DNA of 64,000 bases. Origin: Myxococcota bacterium (GTDB taxonomy: Bacteria > Myxococcota_A > UBA796). Under the pieces are notes generated by a model. That model was not told the origin of the DNA and did not search any database. It saw only the letters and a list, made by a program, of their open reading frames with translations. The stretch is taken from assembly GCA_029251165.1 (NCBI GenBank), contig JAQXDW010000067.1:124001-188000 (forward strand), in the 5' to 3' direction. Position numbers and translations under genes: made by a program. This document shows, piece by piece, positions 27,290-35,483 of this stretch. Positions within the stretch are counted from its first letter, which is position 1. Every line of letters starts with the position of its first letter.

Positions 27290-28042
27290 ATGGATCGCGT
27301 CCGGACCCGGCAGCTCCTCGAAGGAATCCAGAGCGGGGAGCAGAGCATTGAGGGTGTCCTCGAGGCCCTCTCAGTGCTCGGTCTGGAGACTGACGAGGCC
27401 CACATCGACACCCACCGCCAGCTCCGCACCGGCCACGCTGAGGTCGTCTATGGCTCTGGCAAGACCGTCGATCAGATCGTCACCATCCTCCAGCGACTGC
27501 ACTCCGCCAAGCAAGACGGACTGGTCACCCGGGTCACACCAGACAAAGCCGAGGCGGTCCTCAAGCACCTCCCCGACACCTGCTGGCATGCCACAGCCGG
27601 CATCCTCCATCGTCCACACCCCCAGTCGGTCAAGCCTGTCACTGAGGGCCGAATTGCAGTGATCTGCGCGGGAACCAGTGACCTGCCCGTGGCTGAAGAG
27701 GCTGCGGTGATCGCAGAGGCGTTCGGGCACGATGTCGACAGGGTCCGAGATGTCGGTGTCGCCGGACTCCACCGCATCCTCGGTAAGCTTGATGCGCTTC
27801 GAGAAGCCTCGGTGCTGATCGTGGTCGCCGGGATGGAGGGCGCGCTCCCCAGCGTGGTCGCGGGACTGGTCAAGCAGCCGGTCATCGCCGTACCCACATC
27901 GGTCGGCTACGGTGCCAATTTCGGCGGGATCGCAGCGCTGCTGGGGATGCTGAACTCCTGCGCCTCGGGCGTGGTGGTGGTCAACATCGACAACGGCTTC
28001 GGTGCTGCAATGGCCGCCTCTCGGATCCTGAGGGGCCGCTGA
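27290..28042 (+). CDS. larB: Nickel-pincer cofactor biosynthesis protein LarB
   Basis: 250 residues, normal LarB length; GGAG seven bases before the ATG. The C-terminal part is PurE-like: GRIAVICAGTSDLPVAEEAA, a GVAGLHRIL helix, VVAGMEGALPSVVAGL and PVIAVPTSVGYGANFGGIAALLGML, ending in VNIDNGFGAAMAA. LarB carboxylates nicotinic acid adenine dinucleotide and hydrolyses its phosphoanhydride, the first step of nickel-pincer nucleotide synthesis. Its stop overlaps the larC start (TGATG). LarE and a LarA-type racemase are not in this window. Confidence 0.95.
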   Translation: MDRVRTRQLLEGIQSGEQSIEGVLEALSVLGLETDEAHIDTHRQLRTGHAEVVYGSGKTVDQIVTILQRLHSAKQDGLVTRVTPDKAEAVLKHLPDTCWHATAGILHRPHPQSVKPVTEGRIAVICAGTSDLPVAEEAAVIAEAFGHDVDRVRDVGVAGLHRILGKLDALREASVLIVVAGMEGALPSVVAGLVKQPVIAVPTSVGYGANFGGIAALLGMLNSCASGVVVVNIDNGFGAAMAASRILRGR

Positions 28043-29346
28043 TGGGCCGCACACTCTTTGTGGATCCCGTCTCCGGGGTCGCCGGAGACATGCTCTGTGC
28101 TGCACTCATCGACCTCGGGGCAGATCTCGACGCCATCCGCACAGGCCTCGATGGTCTCGGACTCGACGGCTACGCCATCTCCGTCGAGCAGACCCGACGC
28201 GGAGTGTTTGCTGCGCGCCGATTCATCGTCTCGCCTCAGCCGCTGGCGTCAGCCTCGCTGACGGTCGCTCCCCTCGACGGACATGATCATGGGCACGGGC
28301 ACGGGCACGGGCACGACCACGGGCATGGCCACCATCACCAGGGGCCCGCTCCGGTCGCCTGGCCAGACCAGCAGCACCGAACCTGGCGAGACATCCGCGC
28401 CCTGCTGACTGCGGCAGACCTGCCCGCCCGAGCCCGCCAGCGGGCCATGGCAACCTTCGCGCTTCTCGCGGAGGCTGAGGGACGAGTACACGGCCACCCG
28501 CCCGACGAGGTTCACTTTCACGAGGTGGGCGCGATCGACTCAATCGTCGACATCACGGCCGCCTGCCTGGCGCTGGAGCTGCTGGACGTCGATCGGATCG
28601 TGTGCGGTGCGCTGCCCCTCAGCAGCGGCACCATCACCACTGCCCACGGCGTCACCCCGCTCCCTGCTCCAGCCACCGCTGCGCTGCTCACCGGCTGGCC
28701 GATTCGCGCCGGTGTCTTCGGCCGCGAGGAGGTCACCCCCACCGGAGCGGCGCTGATGGCCGCGCTCGCCGAGCACGGCGCGCTTCCTGAGATGACCCTG
28801 CTCGGAACCGGCGTCGGTGCCGGCACCCGCGACTTTCCCGATCGGCCCAACATCGTCCGCGCCATCCTCGGCACCGAGTCCGCTGCCGACTCCCCGACCG
28901 ACGTCTGGGTGCTCTGCGCGCAGATGGACGATCTCACTGGAGAGCACCTGCCGCTGCTGATCAGTGCGCTGCTTTCGGCCGGTGCGCTCGATGCATACGC
29001 CAGCCCAGTGCTGATGAAGAAGGGACGCAGCGGGATGCTGGTCACCGCCCTCTCGGTGTGGTCGTCCGCACCAGCCGTCGAGGAGGCCTTGCTGCGACAC
29101 GGCAGCACCTTCGGGGTTCGACGCCACCGCACCAGTCGTCGAGTGCTCGCGCGTCGACACGCCACCGTCGCAACCCCCTGGGGCAGCGTTCGGATCAAGG
29201 TCGGGAGCCTCAACGGCGAGATGCTGCATGCCGCGCCGGAATTCGAAGACGTCCGACAGCGCGCTGAAGCGGCCTCCGTAGCGGCCTCAAGGGTTCACGC
29301 CGCTGCCGTTGCTGCCTGGCATACAATGACTGCGGAACAGCCCTGA
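28042..29346 (+). CDS. larC: Nickel insertion protein LarC
   Basis: 434 residues in a single frame, unlike lactobacilli where larC is read by frameshifting as larC1/larC2. N-terminal LFVDPVSGVAGDMLCAALIDLG, a His/Gly-rich stretch at ~81-101 (alternating HGHG, 12 or more histidines) typical of nickel-binding loops, then VHFHEVGAIDSIVDI, PLSSGTITTAHG, and C-terminal DDLTGEHLP and LMKKGRSGMLVTAL. LarC is the CTP-dependent cyclometallase that inserts nickel into the pincer nucleotide. One-base overlaps on both sides (TGATG) tie it to larB and to the PAS protein. Confidence 0.95.
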   Translation: MGRTLFVDPVSGVAGDMLCAALIDLGADLDAIRTGLDGLGLDGYAISVEQTRRGVFAARRFIVSPQPLASASLTVAPLDGHDHGHGHGHGHDHGHGHHHQGPAPVAWPDQQHRTWRDIRALLTAADLPARARQRAMATFALLAEAEGRVHGHPPDEVHFHEVGAIDSIVDITAACLALELLDVDRIVCGALPLSSGTITTAHGVTPLPAPATAALLTGWPIRAGVFGREEVTPTGAALMAALAEHGALPEMTLLGTGVGAGTRDFPDRPNIVRAILGTESAADSPTDVWVLCAQMDDLTGEHLPLLISALLSAGALDAYASPVLMKKGRSGMLVTALSVWSSAPAVEEALLRHGSTFGVRRHRTSRRVLARRHATVATPWGSVRIKVGSLNGEMLHAAPEFEDVRQRAEAASVAASRVHAAAVAAWHTMTAEQP

Positions 29347-30281
29347 TGCGCATGACCCTCCGGGGGAGCCCTCCCGACGACATCCTTGCAGCGATTGAAG
29401 CCGCCGGCTTCCAGGCAAGCACGTCGCCGGAGGTGGTTCTTCACTGGCTCGGCGACGAGGCACCGGAGCCTGGTGCAGTGGTCCTTTTCTCCAGCATCGA
29501 TCGGCTGGAGGAGGTGCTGGCGTCTGGAGCGATCGAGGTGGTCCTGGCGCTGACTCCGCGGGCCGTTCTTCTCCACCTCACCCGCTGGCGTCGTCAGCAG
29601 AGCAGCCACCAGCGCACGCGCTCCGAGCGGCGCTCCATGGAGCAGAAGGTTCGCTCACTCAAGCAGCTCAAGGCCGAGCTGCTTCAGACCTCACCCCTCC
29701 CGATCCTCGCCTCCAACCGTGTCGGAAAGATCGTCATCTTCAACCAGGCCGCCGCTGCGCTGCTCGGCTACAGCAGCGACTACGCCTGCTCTCAGATGCA
29801 CGTCTCCGACATCTACGCCAACCCCACCGATGCCCGCCGGGTGCTGGTGGAGATCCGGTGCGCCTCCCGTGGACACATCCACGGCTTTGCCATTCGGATT
29901 CGGGCTCGCAGCGGTGAGCAGATCCCAATCTTCCTGTCTGCCACCGAGGTCCTCAGTGACCAGGGCGAGTCCGCCTACACCATCGGGATTCTCAGCGACC
30001 GTCGCCCCGAGCTGGCGCTCCGCAGCCGGCTCGATGCCGCCTCAAAGCAGGTCATCCTCAGCGAGCAGCGCGCCTCAGGCGTCACCACCACCCGGATCGC
30101 AATTCACGAGCTCAACCAGCCACTGACCGCGCTGATGGGCTCCATCGAGCTGATGGACATGCGCAGCGACCTCGCCGATGAGGTTCGCACCCGGCTCAAC
30201 AGCATGTATGACCAGCTCGATCGAATGGCAGAGATCGTTCGCGGGTTGGGTGGTGAGATCTCATCCCAGGAGTCTTCATGA
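29346..30281 (+). CDS. PAS-domain protein with a histidine-kinase DHp helix but no ATPase domain
   Basis: 311 residues. Residues 1-95 look like a degenerate receiver-like alpha/beta domain without phosphoacceptor Asp. A coiled linker follows and a PAS domain spans ~105-215 (LPILASNRVGKIVIFNQAAAALLGY). The C-terminus has an H-box, AIHELNQPLTALMGSIEL, with H254, and the paired DHp helix ending EIVRGLGG; the protein then stops. No N, G1 or G2 box is present. The HELNQPL form belongs to genuine histidine kinases, so this may be a phosphotransfer protein or a kinase subunit that borrows an ATPase. Starts on the larC stop (TGATG); its stop overlaps the next start. Confidence 0.8.
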   Translation: MRMTLRGSPPDDILAAIEAAGFQASTSPEVVLHWLGDEAPEPGAVVLFSSIDRLEEVLASGAIEVVLALTPRAVLLHLTRWRRQQSSHQRTRSERRSMEQKVRSLKQLKAELLQTSPLPILASNRVGKIVIFNQAAAALLGYSSDYACSQMHVSDIYANPTDARRVLVEIRCASRGHIHGFAIRIRARSGEQIPIFLSATEVLSDQGESAYTIGILSDRRPELALRSRLDAASKQVILSEQRASGVTTTRIAIHELNQPLTALMGSIELMDMRSDLADEVRTRLNSMYDQLDRMAEIVRGLGGEISSQESS

Positions 30282-31015
30282 TCACGCTGCTTGCCCTCTC
30301 CCTCTCCGCGCTCGCCCAGCAATCCGCCGCTGAGATCATCGAGCAGGCAAAGCAGACCCAGAAGGTCGACAACTCCATCCAGCAGATTCGGATGGTCCTG
30401 GTCAGCAAGAGCGGCGCGGAGCGGGTGAGAGAGCTTGAGATGCGGATCCGCCGCGACGACGAGGTGCTCAGCAGCTACACCCGCTTCTCCCACCCCTCCG
30501 ACGTCTCCGGAACCCAGCTCATCGTCGTCGACAACCCTGACGCCCTCGACGAGCAGCTCCTCTACCTCCCAGCCCTCAAGCGGGTCCAGCGCATCGCCGG
30601 CCGTGCACGAACCGGGTCGTTCATGGGAAGCGACTTTGCCTACGAAGATCTTGAGATCTCCGGGGCAGATGAGGCCGTCCACGCCCTCGTCTCCGAGGAT
30701 GCCCAGGCCTGGGTGATCGACACCACCCCAAGCGCTGACTCCAGCTACTCCCGGATCCGCACAACGGTCAGCAAGGCCGACTATCTGCCCCGAACAGTGG
30801 CGTACTTCGACAAGAAGGGCGAGGCCCTCAAGGTCCTCACCGTCGAGGAGACCGCGATGGACGGCGAGACCGTGATTCCAGTACGATCGGTGATGCGGAA
30901 CCTGCAGAAGGGCACCACCACACGGATGGAGATCCTGGAGCACCAGCTCAACGTCTCCCCCGAGCAGATCCCCGACGAGACCTTCACAGCCAGCTTCATG
31001 GAGCGAAATGGTTGA
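30278..31015 (+). CDS. Outer-membrane lipoprotein-sorting (LolA-like, PF17131-type) protein
   Basis: 245 residues with a signal peptide ending near ALAQQ-SA. The pattern IIEQAKQTQKVDNSIQQIRMVL, ELEMRIRRDDEVLSSYTRF, LLYLPALKRVQRIAG, GSFMGSDFAYEDLE and the final PDETFTASFMER match periplasmic LolA-fold proteins that usually accompany DUF1302-like barrels and RND transporters. They are thought to carry lipid-like cargo. Its start overlaps the PAS gene stop (ATGA), and its end overlaps the next gene by 8 bases, so it belongs to the lar operon. Confidence 0.88.
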   Translation: MITLLALSLSALAQQSAAEIIEQAKQTQKVDNSIQQIRMVLVSKSGAERVRELEMRIRRDDEVLSSYTRFSHPSDVSGTQLIVVDNPDALDEQLLYLPALKRVQRIAGRARTGSFMGSDFAYEDLEISGADEAVHALVSEDAQAWVIDTTPSADSSYSRIRTTVSKADYLPRTVAYFDKKGEALKVLTVEETAMDGETVIPVRSVMRNLQKGTTTRMEILEHQLNVSPEQIPDETFTASFMERNG

Positions 31016-32432
31016 GCTGCTCCTCCTGCTCGGCGCAGCATCCGCAGCGGAGACGGCCCTGACCGTGAGGAGCCTCTCGGCAGTGGATCTGGCCGCTGAC
31101 CGCCGCGCCGAGGACACCCTAGAGACCACCACTCGGATCGCCGCCAGCGCTCGAGGTGGAGCAGAGACACGGTGGTTCATCGGCGTGCTCGGCGAGCACA
31201 CCCTGCGCGTCGGGCTCGACACCGAGGCCCTCCTCAACATCCGAGCCGACGAGACCGGCATCGACGCGCCGCTCGGTCCCGCACGCATCCGTGCAGGCTA
31301 CCTCGTGGAGCGGTGGGGCCGCCTCGACCTGCTCCCCGTGGTCGATGTCATCAACGGCCGGGATCTCCGTGCCGGCTTCCTCACTCCGCCCCAGCACCTT
31401 CGTCTCCCCGCCGCCATGACCCGCCTCCAGGTTGGCGGCGAACGCGCACGTGCAGAGCTGACCTGGCTCCCTGTCCCGGCTCGAGATGTGGGCTCAATCC
31501 TGGAGACCGACTGGGCACTCATTCGGCAAGGCTGGCTGCCCGGGCTCGCGACAGCGGCGTCATCGTGGCCCGGAGATCCCCTCACGGAGGCCTTCACACA
31601 GCAGGGCGTGACTGCGCTGGGTGCAGCACTCGCCAACCTGGATCCCTGGACCACCGCCGGCCTCTCGCAGATCTCCAGCAGCGCCGGACTGCAAGCCGCC
31701 ACTGGAGCCCAGAGCGACCTGCTGCTTCGCTTGGAGGCGGAGGGACGAGGCATCGACGGCGCGCTGCTCGGCGGCATCATGACCAGCCGACAGCCAGCGC
31801 TGACCATCGATCCAGGGCTCATCGTCTACCTCCAGGAGCAGCGGCTCCCCGGCATCACCGAGCAAGAAGATCTCCTCTCCGCCCTCTCAGACCCCATCAC
31901 CCAGGTCACCCCACGGACCGCAATCGCTGGGGCGGAGGTCTCCGGGCTGCTCGGCTCAGTCGGCGTGCGCGCCGAGGGACTGTGGACTGGCTCCGCTGCC
32001 GTCTCTCGCCAGTGGTTTCAGTCCACCACCTCCCCCGCCCTCGCTGCGGGGGGCGGGCTGGACTGGGCACGCGGAGTGGTGCTTCTCTCCGCAGAGGGCT
32101 CCTGGCGACACCTGCTGGATGCACCAGAAGACCCATGGCTCACCGCCGAGACCCAGGCTCAGCTCGCCGGGGCAGCCATGGCTCGCCTCTTCGCAGAGCG
32201 GATGACCGCCCGGCTCGGCGGGATCTACGACCTCACCTTCTCAGAGCACATGCTCCAGGTCGCGCTGTCCTGGCGCGCATCCGACTCGATAGAGCTGACC
32301 GGCGGGCTGCTCGCGCTGGGGGGCAACGACGCACCGACCTCGCTGCTCCAGGCTGCAACCTACACCGGCGGTCCGATGGGATACTGGGGCGACAACGACT
32401 GCATCACCTTAGAGATTGCCTTCATCCAATGA
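31008..32432 (+). CDS. Probable outer-membrane beta-barrel protein (DUF1302-like)
   Basis: 474 residues; signal peptide of about 14 residues (LLLLGAASA-AE). The mature protein is rich in alternating amphipathic segments and ends in an aromatic-poor strand (ITLEIAFIQ). The stretch AGYLVERWGRLDLLPVVDVINGRDLRAG resembles the WG..D....D..N..D.R signature of DUF1302 barrels, which are commonly encoded beside LolA-like proteins as here. Assignment is by that motif and context, not by full-length match. Overlaps the preceding gene by 8 bases and the following one by ATGA. Confidence 0.6.
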   Translation: MVELLLLLGAASAAETALTVRSLSAVDLAADRRAEDTLETTTRIAASARGGAETRWFIGVLGEHTLRVGLDTEALLNIRADETGIDAPLGPARIRAGYLVERWGRLDLLPVVDVINGRDLRAGFLTPPQHLRLPAAMTRLQVGGERARAELTWLPVPARDVGSILETDWALIRQGWLPGLATAASSWPGDPLTEAFTQQGVTALGAALANLDPWTTAGLSQISSSAGLQAATGAQSDLLLRLEAEGRGIDGALLGGIMTSRQPALTIDPGLIVYLQEQRLPGITEQEDLLSALSDPITQVTPRTAIAGAEVSGLLGSVGVRAEGLWTGSAAVSRQWFQSTTSPALAAGGGLDWARGVVLLSAEGSWRHLLDAPEDPWLTAETQAQLAGAAMARLFAERMTARLGGIYDLTFSEHMLQVALSWRASDSIELTGGLLALGGNDAPTSLLQAATYTGGPMGYWGDNDCITLEIAFIQ

Positions 32433-33331
32433 TCGTTCTGCTGCTGAGCCTGATCGCCTCCGGGACCCGCGTGGTCTACCAGGAGCTCCCTTGTCCGGTC
32501 GGCGACGATGTCGTCCGGGTCTACCAGCTCGTCTCGAGCAACACCCTGGGCGGCTACGACTCCGATCTCGCCACCTATGCTTCTGAGGGACAATTCCGGG
32601 AGTATGCGGTGGCGACCTGCGCGAAGAGCCTGTTCTCGCTGCCCGTGACCCACATCCAGGAGCCCATCGACGCCACGCTGCACCCCCAGCTCTTGGCTGC
32701 ACTGGCTGAGGAGGTCGCTGCGCTGTCCGATCCCGGAGAGCCTGCGGTCTGGGAGCGCTACAGCATCGCGGCACGGATGAGCCGTGAGCTCGGTAGGGGG
32801 CCGCTGGAGCAGGCGGAGCTGTACCTCCAGGCCAGCTGGACGGCTCGGGACACCGTCGTCGGCTACCAGCAGGGACTCTCCGGCCCTGCTGGGGTGACGG
32901 CCCTGATGGACATGGGGAGCGCGGAGCTGGCGAAGCCCCTGACCGACGATCAGCGCCGCACGGTTCTCTACACCCTCGCCCGCGCTGCGCATCGGGGTGG
33001 ACTGGGAGAAGCCCGAGAGGCCTACCTCCAGCAGTTCGAGGCGCTCGGAGGCCTGTCCGAAGCAGAGCAGCAGTCCCTCGCGGCATTCCGACACATCGCC
33101 CAGACCGTCGAGCCCCACTATCAGGACCTCGCAATCGCGGCGTTCCAGGAGGCCCTCAGCGGCAGCCTGCCCACCGAGGAGCGGCTGCGGTCGACCTACC
33201 TCGTCGCCGACCTCATGCGCCGTCGCGGACGAGCAGCTGAGGCCCTGCCGCTGTACGAAGCAGTACGCTCAGACAGCCATACACCGGCGAACATTCAGGA
33301 GATGGCAGATATTCTCGTGTCTGGCATGTAG
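32429..33331 (+). CDS. Exported DUF2225-like protein with helical repeats
   Basis: 300 residues from ATG 32429 (ATGA with the previous stop); a longer frame upstream is only the shadow of the barrel gene. Signal peptide LLLSLIASG. The N-terminal part ELPCPVGDDVVRVYQLVSS...YDSDLATYASEG...YAVATCAKSLFSLP follows the DUF2225 layout, but the CPxC and CPxC metal-site pairs have lost one cysteine each. The rest is helical, with TPR-like pairs (REAYLQQFEALGG, GRAAEALPLYEAV). Last gene of the overlapping lar-barrel operon. Confidence 0.6.
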   Translation: MIVLLLSLIASGTRVVYQELPCPVGDDVVRVYQLVSSNTLGGYDSDLATYASEGQFREYAVATCAKSLFSLPVTHIQEPIDATLHPQLLAALAEEVAALSDPGEPAVWERYSIAARMSRELGRGPLEQAELYLQASWTARDTVVGYQQGLSGPAGVTALMDMGSAELAKPLTDDQRRTVLYTLARAAHRGGLGEAREAYLQQFEALGGLSEAEQQSLAAFRHIAQTVEPHYQDLAIAAFQEALSGSLPTEERLRSTYLVADLMRRRGRAAEALPLYEAVRSDSHTPANIQEMADILVSGM

Positions 33332-33351
33332 CTGCGATAAACTTGTGCTCA

Positions 33352-34359
33352 ATGCAAATCGCCATCGTCGTCAATAACACTGCGGCGTTGACTCCAACTT
33401 GGACGACTGTTCACCTCATCGATGCCTTCCTTCGGGCGGGTCATTGCTGTCGGCTGATCGAGTCCACGGAACTCGACGTGCTGCCCACCAGTAAGCTCCA
33501 GGCCCGCGCCTGGTGTCTCGATCCGCCGAGCAGTGGAATTCAAGCCATCGCCCGCACGCTGCAGAAGCGAAGCGGTCGGCGGGAGCTCATTCCGGTCACA
33601 AGCTGTGATCTGCTGCTGCTGCGGGTCAACCCGCTGCGCAGTGCGATTCTCACCTTCGCTCTCCTGGTCGAAGAGGCCGGCGTGCCGGTTGTCAACGCGC
33701 CCATCGGCCTGGCACGAACCTCGTCCAAGGCATGGCTGGCGACGCTCGCCGGAGTGCCGCGCCCGGCGACCCTCATCACGCGGAGCCGAGTGACCGCTCA
33801 GCGATTTGCGAAGGAACTGGGAAAGACCGTCATTGTCAAACCGATGGTCGGCAGTGGCGGGCGAGGAGTTCAGCGGATTCCACAGGGACGCACAGAACTT
33901 CTTGATCAGGCAATCGATCACCTGTACTACGGAGGTCACTTTGTAGTTCAGGAATACCTTGAGGAGGCGGATGCAGGTGAGAAGCGACTGGTCTGGGCAG
34001 GCGGTGAGGTCCTCGGGGCCTACTTGCGTCAGCGGACCGGCGGTGAATTTCGCCACAATCTCCGTCAAGGCTCCGCGCCGATACGCTGCGAGATCTCAAG
34101 CTCTGATCTGGCATTGGCCGCTGCAGTCGGTCCCCATCTCATTCAGAACGGGATACGCATCGCCGGTCTGGACGTCATCGGTCGTTACCTCGTGGAGGTC
34201 AACACACTCAATCCCGGTGGGGTCCACTATGCAGAGCTGCTCCGGAGCACCCCCGGTCCCCGGTTGGCAGACCGCATTGTTGAACACCTGACGTCAAATA
34301 CCCATCGAGAACACCCCCATCGAGAAGGGACAACAGCTGATGCGAAACAGGACCAGTAG
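33352..34359 (+). CDS. ATP-grasp ligase of the glutathione synthetase / RimK type
   Basis: 335 residues from ATG 33352 (a GTG three codons upstream is possible; no clear ribosome binding site). N-terminal MQIAIVVNN Rossmann-like strand, LLLLRVNPLR, then ATP-grasp features: VIVKPMVGSGGRGVQRI, FVVQEYLEEADAGEKRLVW, a RHNLRQGS loop and GLDVIGRYLVEVNTLNPGG with the metal-binding Glu-x-Asn. This order is closest to bacterial GshB. No gshA neighbour is present, so the substrate pair is open: glutathione-like or peptide ligation. Its last 20 bases overlap the pentapeptide gene. Confidence 0.82.
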   Translation: MQIAIVVNNTAALTPTWTTVHLIDAFLRAGHCCRLIESTELDVLPTSKLQARAWCLDPPSSGIQAIARTLQKRSGRRELIPVTSCDLLLLRVNPLRSAILTFALLVEEAGVPVVNAPIGLARTSSKAWLATLAGVPRPATLITRSRVTAQRFAKELGKTVIVKPMVGSGGRGVQRIPQGRTELLDQAIDHLYYGGHFVVQEYLEEADAGEKRLVWAGGEVLGAYLRQRTGGEFRHNLRQGSAPIRCEISSSDLALAAAVGPHLIQNGIRIAGLDVIGRYLVEVNTLNPGGVHYAELLRSTPGPRLADRIVEHLTSNTHREHPHREGTTADAKQDQ

Positions 34360-34795
34360 TAGAAGGCGCTCATCACTGGACTATGATGAGTGCTCCGGGG
34401 TCCCCGGCACCCTCACCCGGAAGCAGGTTCAGGATGCGCTGCGCCGCGGCAACAGCCTCGCCGGTGCAGACCTTCGACGAGTCAACCTCTCCGGCCTCTG
34501 CTTTGACAATGTTGACCTCGGCGGCTGCAAGATGGCAGAGGCAGACCTCTCCCGTGCGAGCTTCCGCAAGGCCAACCTCTCCGGAGCCAGCCTCTGGCGT
34601 GCCAACCTCAAGGATGCCATCCTCGACGGCGCAACCCTCGACGATGCCGACCTCGACTTCAGCAACCTCGACGGCTGCACCATCCGAGGAGCCCGAATCC
34701 GCAAGACCATCTTCCCTGTCGAGATGGACGAGATTCGCCAGGCCGTCTCCTCCGGTCATCGCCTTCGCATGCTCGCGCCCATTGACGTCGAGTAG
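34340..34795 (+). CDS. Pentapeptide-repeat protein
   Basis: 151 residues. Residues ~40-120 consist of about 14-16 consecutive A(D/N)LxX five-residue units (AGADLRRVNLSGLCFDNVDL and onwards), which form a right-handed quadrilateral beta-helix. Cytoplasmic, no signal. Such proteins include DNA-gyrase-protecting mimics (Qnr, MfpA) and many of unknown role; this one is shorter than Qnr (~218). AAGGGA lies upstream of the ATG, inside the end of the ATP-grasp gene, so the two are translationally linked. Confidence 0.88.
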   Translation: MRNRTSSRRRSSLDYDECSGVPGTLTRKQVQDALRRGNSLAGADLRRVNLSGLCFDNVDLGGCKMAEADLSRASFRKANLSGASLWRANLKDAILDGATLDDADLDFSNLDGCTIRGARIRKTIFPVEMDEIRQAVSSGHRLRMLAPIDVE

Positions 34796-34812
34796 ATGGT
34801 GGCGCTGAACTG

Positions 34813-35436
34813 ATGCTACTGGCGCTCCTGGGGATGGCGCTCGGACCGACCGACGATGAGTTGGTCCGACGCTTTCGGGAAGGCGAGGTCTCCGCTTACT
34901 CCGATCTGGTGATGCGCTATCAGGACCGGGTCTATGGCCAGTGCCTACGCTGGATGGGAAACCCTCGCATCGCTGAAGAAGTCGCCCAGGATGTGTTCCT
35001 GGCGATCTACCGCGCGCTGCCCCGATTCCGAGGGGAGTCTCGGGTGTCGACGTGGATTTTTCGAATCACCGTCAACCACTGCAAGAATCGGAAGCTATAC
35101 CGAAACCGCAGGAAGTTTGAGGCACATGAGCCTCTAGAAGGAATCCCACGGGATGACGATGGGCCCTCACGGCAAATTCCTTCGCAGGGACCGGGAACCG
35201 ATCAGGGGTCACACAGGTCAGAAGCAGAGGAGATACTGAACGAGGCGCTGTCGCGTCTCGATGAAGACCAACGAACCATCATTCTCCTTCGCGACATCCA
35301 GGACCTCTCCTATGAAGAGATCTCGGAGATCCTCGATCTCCCCCGCGGCACCGTAAAGAGTCGACTGCACCGGGCGCGCGCTGAGCTGACCAAGCTCGTC
35401 TCGCGAAACATCGGCACAGAAGACATCTTCGAGTAG
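34813..35436 (+). CDS. ECF sigma factor (RpoE-type)
   Basis: 207 residues (the start may be M8 at 34834). Region 2: VRRFREGEVSAYSDLVMRYQDRVYGQCLRWMG, AEEVAQDVFLAIYRALPRFRGESRVSTWIFRITVNHCKNR. An acidic/Ser linker follows, then region 4: LSRLDEDQRTIILLRDIQDLSYEEISEILDLPRGTVKSRLHRARAEL. It is 47 bases upstream of a membrane anti-sigma gene, so it is probably released in response to an envelope signal and controls its own operon. Confidence 0.95.
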   Translation: MLLALLGMALGPTDDELVRRFREGEVSAYSDLVMRYQDRVYGQCLRWMGNPRIAEEVAQDVFLAIYRALPRFRGESRVSTWIFRITVNHCKNRKLYRNRRKFEAHEPLEGIPRDDDGPSRQIPSQGPGTDQGSHRSEAEEILNEALSRLDEDQRTIILLRDIQDLSYEEISEILDLPRGTVKSRLHRARAELTKLVSRNIGTEDIFE

Positions 35437-35483
35437 CGGACAAACCGTCGTCCCCATCACCCACGGCACACCGAGGCCGGACC

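Noticed and set aside
28282..28345. Short GGGCAC/GGGCAT repeat that looked like a CRISPR or satellite seed
   Set aside because: It is the His/Gly-rich nickel-binding loop coding stretch of larC, with no spacers.
31172..32428. Upstream extension of the DUF2225-like gene
   Set aside because: The extension is Arg/Pro/His-rich shadow of the barrel gene; the ATGA start at 32429 begins a signal peptide.
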